Made by a program: the position numbers and the translations under genes. 64,000 nt of DNA from Maratus speciosus (lineage: Eukaryota > Arthropoda > Arachnida > Araneae > Salticidae), in NCBI GenBank assembly GCA_963932465.1, contig OZ010792.1, forward strand, positions 190,553,556-190,617,555, given 5' to 3'. Of the stretch, positions 60,262 to 64,000 are shown one piece after another; positions within the stretch are counted from its first letter, which is position 1, and every line of letters starts with the position of its first letter. Below the pieces are notes generated by a model. That model was not told the DNA's origin. It searched no databases and worked only from the letters and a program-made list of their open reading frames with translations.

Positions 60262-61050
60262 CTACGGGCTCTGCCCCCCTGCAAGCTACGCTCGCCAAAC
60301 CCCGTTCAGACAGCAGAATCTAAAAGCACGCTAATTTGATCGGTATTAAAAAGATTAGAGAAGATTGTATTATAATGAAAATACCTATAGCGATCTCCCT
60401 GTAAACGGCATTCCATTCAATTCCCTTTGATTGCAAAAATTTAAGGCCGAATCAGTCGCTGCTAAGACATCCAATGGTTGTTTTCGTGTTTGATTAAAGA
60501 AGACCAGTTAAGCATTTGAAAGGAAGCTAAAATAAAATGAATTAAGTAAACAGAGTTTTTGCCTCCCGGTATTTTTTAACAGCGTTATAAAACGATTGAG
60601 ATAATACAATTTACTACAATTTAATGCTTCAACCCCTTCAAGGGTGGTGGTTCATTTTTGGACCACTTAATTTTAATTCTTAAATGCCACATTGGCACCA
60701 GAATATTGGAATGAAAATTTTCCTTTTATTAAGTAAGGGAACAAAAGCACTTTCGTATTTCGAAATTTGTTTGTAAATTCTGGTGCCATTCACTGATTTC
60801 AACATTTTACGAATAGAAGTGCCTTGCCCCTCAAAGGGTTAAACGCATATTATTGTATTTATTATTTTAAACTTTCCTTTTTCTTTTAATATTCACGTGT
60901 AAATACAATTTTCAAGACATAATTTTCAATATTTTCCTGCTTTTAACACTTACTCATTTAATAATTTTAAAGGGTTTTTTTTCTGTTTTTAATAGTCACG
61001 TGTAAATAAATTTTTAATCGTTAGGAAATATTATTATTTTCGCTGTTTTT
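60262..61050 (-). mobile_element. Minus-strand Helitron, 3' part
   Basis: Read on the minus strand it ends GGGGGGCAGAGCCCGTAG before T, a mutated Helitron terminus, preceded by GGGGTTTGGCGAGCGTAGCT. Interior segments (for example TTTACACGTGAATATTAAAA read on the minus strand) match the other Helitrons here. A 206-bp TTAA MITE interrupts it. The 5' end is not resolved. Confidence 0.65.
60633..60838. mobile_element. piggyBac-like MITE, 206 bp
   Basis: The right end CCCCTCAAAGGG is followed by TTAA (60839-60842); the left end CCCCTTCAAGGG is preceded by TCAA, one change from TTAA. TTAA plus a CCC-starting terminal repeat is the piggyBac pattern. It sits in the minus-strand Helitron. Confidence 0.7.
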
Positions 61051-61466
61051 TGAATTGAAAACAATCTCTATAATAATAGCCTAAGTCATGTGACTATTAT
61101 CAACAGATCCGGGACGATCCCTTCGCTTTTTTATATTCATGGCAGCCATTTTGGTACTTTAATGTTAGCCAACCACAGGCGATAAATAGCCAAATATTAT
61201 TATATCGCCATCATTTCACTTGTATTATAATAGTCCAAGTCATGTAACTGCCCCAAACAATTACAGCCCTTCGCTTTTCATAAGAAAGTTTTCCATTTTG
61301 ATTAAAGAATCAAAGTTATTTTTTCGAATAAAACTACATAAAAGTTGCCATGATCACAAAGAATTCTTTGTACTTTTATGTTAGCCGGGTATCTCGCCAA
61401 TAGGTTTTTTTTTTTTTTTAACTCGCCAGTTAGCATTTTTTTTTTTTTTCGAGTGGTAAATTAAAA

Positions 61467-61769
61467 CGGTACTACTTGGTTATCCCATCGACCAAAAATC
61501 TATCGCCACACTATAAGAAAAAAAGGCCAATCATTATTGGCATAGATCGTAAATGTCACATTCACTTGACTGTAAGGAAGTTACACGCGTTTACGCCATC
61601 AAGTGATTGTTATTTCGACGTTTTATTCGTATTTTTATTAATGTTATACTAATTTATTTGTTCTTTCGTTATTTAAAATAAAAATTACGTCAATTTGTAT
61701 AATTTGGTGAGTGGTTTGGCGATTTATATAATTTGGCGAAATTGGTCTTCAGGATAACTAAGTAGTACC
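61467..61769. mobile_element. 303-bp MITE with 8-bp target duplication
   Basis: The ends GGTACTACTTGGTTATCC and GGATAACTAAGTAGTACC are inverted repeats. ATTAAAAC flanks both sides exactly (61459-61466 and 61770-61777), an 8-bp duplication as made by hAT, P or Merlin elements. No coding capacity. A partial relative is at 58822-59011. Confidence 0.85.
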
Positions 61770-62025
61770 ATTAAAACATTGCTTTGAATTTGAAATTAAA
61801 TGTCAGGGTTTGTTGCGTTATTTAATCGGGTCTGGCGTGATTATTTTTCTTTTTGGCGAAAACTTCGTTTTCGAATACCAGTTACACATGTATTTTTAAA
61901 TTATTTTCTATTATTTTTAAACGGAAATAACAATAAATAATAATAAAAAAATTAATAACTATAGAACAAAAGAATTTATAACTTTTTTTTTAAATAAAAA
62001 GAAAATAAATGTAAATAAACATTTA

Positions 62026-64000
62026 TCTTATACTATAATGCGATCAAAAATTGCGTGTGTATGTAAATTTTATCTTAAAAACGGCTCTAACGATTTTGAC
62101 GAAATTTTGTTTTTTACCATTTTCGGGCATGATAAGACCATTGGGCTAGGTCACGTGTTCGAGAAAATTCGATTAGTGGGTCATAAAGGGTCATAAAGGG
62201 TCACAGTCAAGCTAATTATATCTAATAAACGGCTCTGTGGATTTTGACTAAATTTTATATCCAACCGTTTATCGACACGAGGAAACTATTGGGCTGGCTC
62301 ACATATTCGAGAAATTTCGATTAGTGGGTCATTTTTGGGTCGCTATGGGTCAAGCCAATTTTATCTAAAAAACGGCTCTAACGATTTTGACTAAATTTTG
62401 TATTCTGTCGTTTTGGATTACGAGAAAACCAATGGGATAAGTCACATATTAGAGAAAATTCGATTAGTGGGTCATTTTTGGGTCATTGTGGGTCAAGCAA
62501 AGTTTGTTTAGAAAACGGCTCTAACGATTTTGACGAAATTTTGTATTTTACCATTTTCGGGCTCGCGAATACAATTGAACTAGGTTATATGTTCGAGAAA
62601 ATTCGATTAGTGGGTCATAATGGGTCAAGGTGCAGCTAATTATATCTAAAAAAATGGCTCAATCGATTTTGACTAAATTTTATATCCACATGTGTTTCGG
62701 CACGAGAAAACTATTGGGCTAGGTCACATGTTCGAGAAATTTCGATTAGTGGGTCATTTTTGGGTCACTATTTCAAGCCAATTTTATCTAAAAAAACGGC
62801 TCTAATGATTTTGACTAATTTTTGTATCTTGTCGTTTTCGATTACGAGAAGACCAATGGGATAAGTCACATATTAGAGAAAATTCTATTAGTGGGTCACT
62901 TTTGGGTCAATGTGGGTCAAGCAAAATTTATTTAGAAAACAGCTCTAACGATTTTGACGAAATTTTGTATTTTACCATTTTCGGACACGAGAATACCATT
63001 GGGCTAGGTCACGTGTTCGAGAAAATTCAATTAGTGGGTCATTTTGGGTCATAATGGGTCAAGGTCAAGCTAATTATATCTAAAAAACGGCTGAATAGAT
63101 TTTGACTAAATTTTGTATTTTATCGTTTTCGATTACGAGAAGACCAATGGGATAAGTCACATATTAGAAAAAATTCGATTAGTGGGTCATTTTTGGGTCA
63201 AGCAAAGTTTATCTAGAAAACAGCTCTAACGATTTTGACGTAAACTTGTATTCTATCGTTTTCGGGCACGAGAATACCATTGGGCTTGATCGCATGTTCA
63301 AGAAAATTCTATTAGTGGGTCATTTTGGATCAGAATGGGTCAGGGTCAAGCTAATTGAATACAAATAAAGGCCTAAGACATTTCGACAAAATTTTCTAAT
63401 GTACCATTTCCGGGCATGAGATGACCATTGGACTAAGTCACATGTACGAGAAAAATGGATTAGTGGGTCATTTTGGGTCAAATGGGTCAAGGTCAAGCTA
63501 ATTATATCTAAAAAAACGGCTCAATCGATTTTGACTAAATTTTATATCCAACCGTTTTTCGGCACGAGAAAACTATTGGGCTAGGTCATATGTTCGAGAA
63601 ATTTCGATTGGGGGGGCGTCATTTTTGGGTCCCTATGGGTCAAGCCAATTTTACCTAAAAAACGGCTCTAACGATTTTGATAAAATTTTATTTTAAAGTT
63701 TTCCGGCGCGAGAATACCATTGGGCTTGGTCGCATGTTCAAGAAAATTTGATTAGTGGGTCATTTTGGATCACAATGGGTCAGGGTCAAGCTAATTGAAT
63801 CTAAAAAAAGGCCCAAAACATTTTGACAATCTTTAATGTACCGTTTCCGGGCATGAGATGAGCATTTGGCTAAGTCACAAGTTCGAGAAAAATCGATTAG
63901 TGGGTCATTTTTGGGTCAATGTGGGCCAAGCTATTTGTATCTAAAAAACGACTCAAAAGATTTTGTCAAAATTTTGTATTATACGGTTTCGGGGCATGAG
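62026..64000 (+). mobile_element. Helitron-like 5' end carrying a long minisatellite, runs off the window
   Basis: The start TCTTATACTATAATGCG after host A, then GTGTGTATGTAAATT and AAAAACGGCTCTAACGATTT, is typical of arthropod Helitron 5' ends. From about 62085 to the window edge the sequence is a 140-148-bp tandem repeat whose unit includes the same AAAACGGCT...GATTTTGAC phrase. The 3' end lies outside the window, so element type is inferred from the 5' end alone. Confidence 0.6.
62085..64000 (+). repeat. 140-148-bp minisatellite, about 13 units in view
   Basis: GATTAGTGGGTCA or a close variant recurs near 62171, 62319, 62462, 62605, 62744 and so on to 63896. Units hold AACGGCTC(T/A)A(A/T)CGATTTTGAC, an ACGAGAA(A/T)ACCAATTGGG-like segment and several GGGTCA motifs. 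Adjacent units fall into at least two alternating types (GACGAAATTTTGTATTTTAC versus GACTAAATTTTATATCCA), suggesting a higher-order unit. Confidence 0.93.

Overview
The window is eukaryotic nuclear DNA, strongly AT-rich, and almost all of it is transposable-element sequence, simple repeats and decayed intergenic DNA. The 389-codon receptor gene near the left end is an arthropod-type gustatory receptor. Together with BEL/Pao, Helitron, Tc1/mariner, R1/I-group LINE and tRNA-SINE content it points to an arthropod, most likely a chelicerate such as a spider. That assignment is inference; nothing here names a species. I see no prokaryotic operons, no rRNA and no intact tRNA gene.

Left part (1-11.5 kb): one apparently intact single-exon seven-transmembrane chemoreceptor (529-1698), followed by intergenic DNA holding a 546-bp CACT-ended element (2747-3292), a TTAA-flanked MITE (5368-6667) split by a second MITE with a long hairpin (5549-6408), two other inverted repeats, and the end of a minus-strand Helitron (10545).

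Middle part (11.58-39.66 kb): a single BEL/Pao LTR retrotransposon. Two 234-bp LTRs with the same 5-bp target duplication (TATAC) bracket 28 kb. Gag begins at 12,011 and is cut near 12.95 kb; the rest of gag and all of pol resume near 35.1 kb. The roughly 22 kb between has GGCC-rich inverted ends and a subterminal repeat block, and contains: a hAT-like element whose body is a 31-bp satellite (15748-17616), a pogo-like MITE (17887-18593), a 2.8-kb palindrome-rich TIR element (18656-21478), a 146-bp tandem repeat (22976-23460), a Helitron (23756-27248) split by a second satellite-bearing hAT-like element (23874-26184), a tRNA-derived SINE (about 28.7 kb) and another TTAA MITE (33851-34256). The BEL coding region carries several stops and frameshifts and is dead.

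Right part (39.7-64 kb): an uninterrupted second copy of the TTAA MITE (39928-40361), a LINE with a long open endonuclease-RT-RNase H frame (43607-47266), a dead Tc1 element with near-perfect TIRs (47806-49336), a mariner fossil (53.58-54.18 kb), a complete non-autonomous Helitron (57851-59212), a dispersed repeat present twice (50.2 and 59.3 kb), a minus-strand Helitron (from 60262), two further MITEs, and the 5' end of another Helitron (62026 onward) that is a 140-148-bp minisatellite running off the window.

Because several families are present twice, the window provides its own empty sites: Helitron 57851-59212 shows the pre-insertion state of the one split by the second hAT-like element, and MITE 39928-40361 shows the pre-insertion state of the one at 5.4 kb. 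The least explained features are the satellite-carrying hAT-like family and the 22-kb block inside the BEL gag gene.
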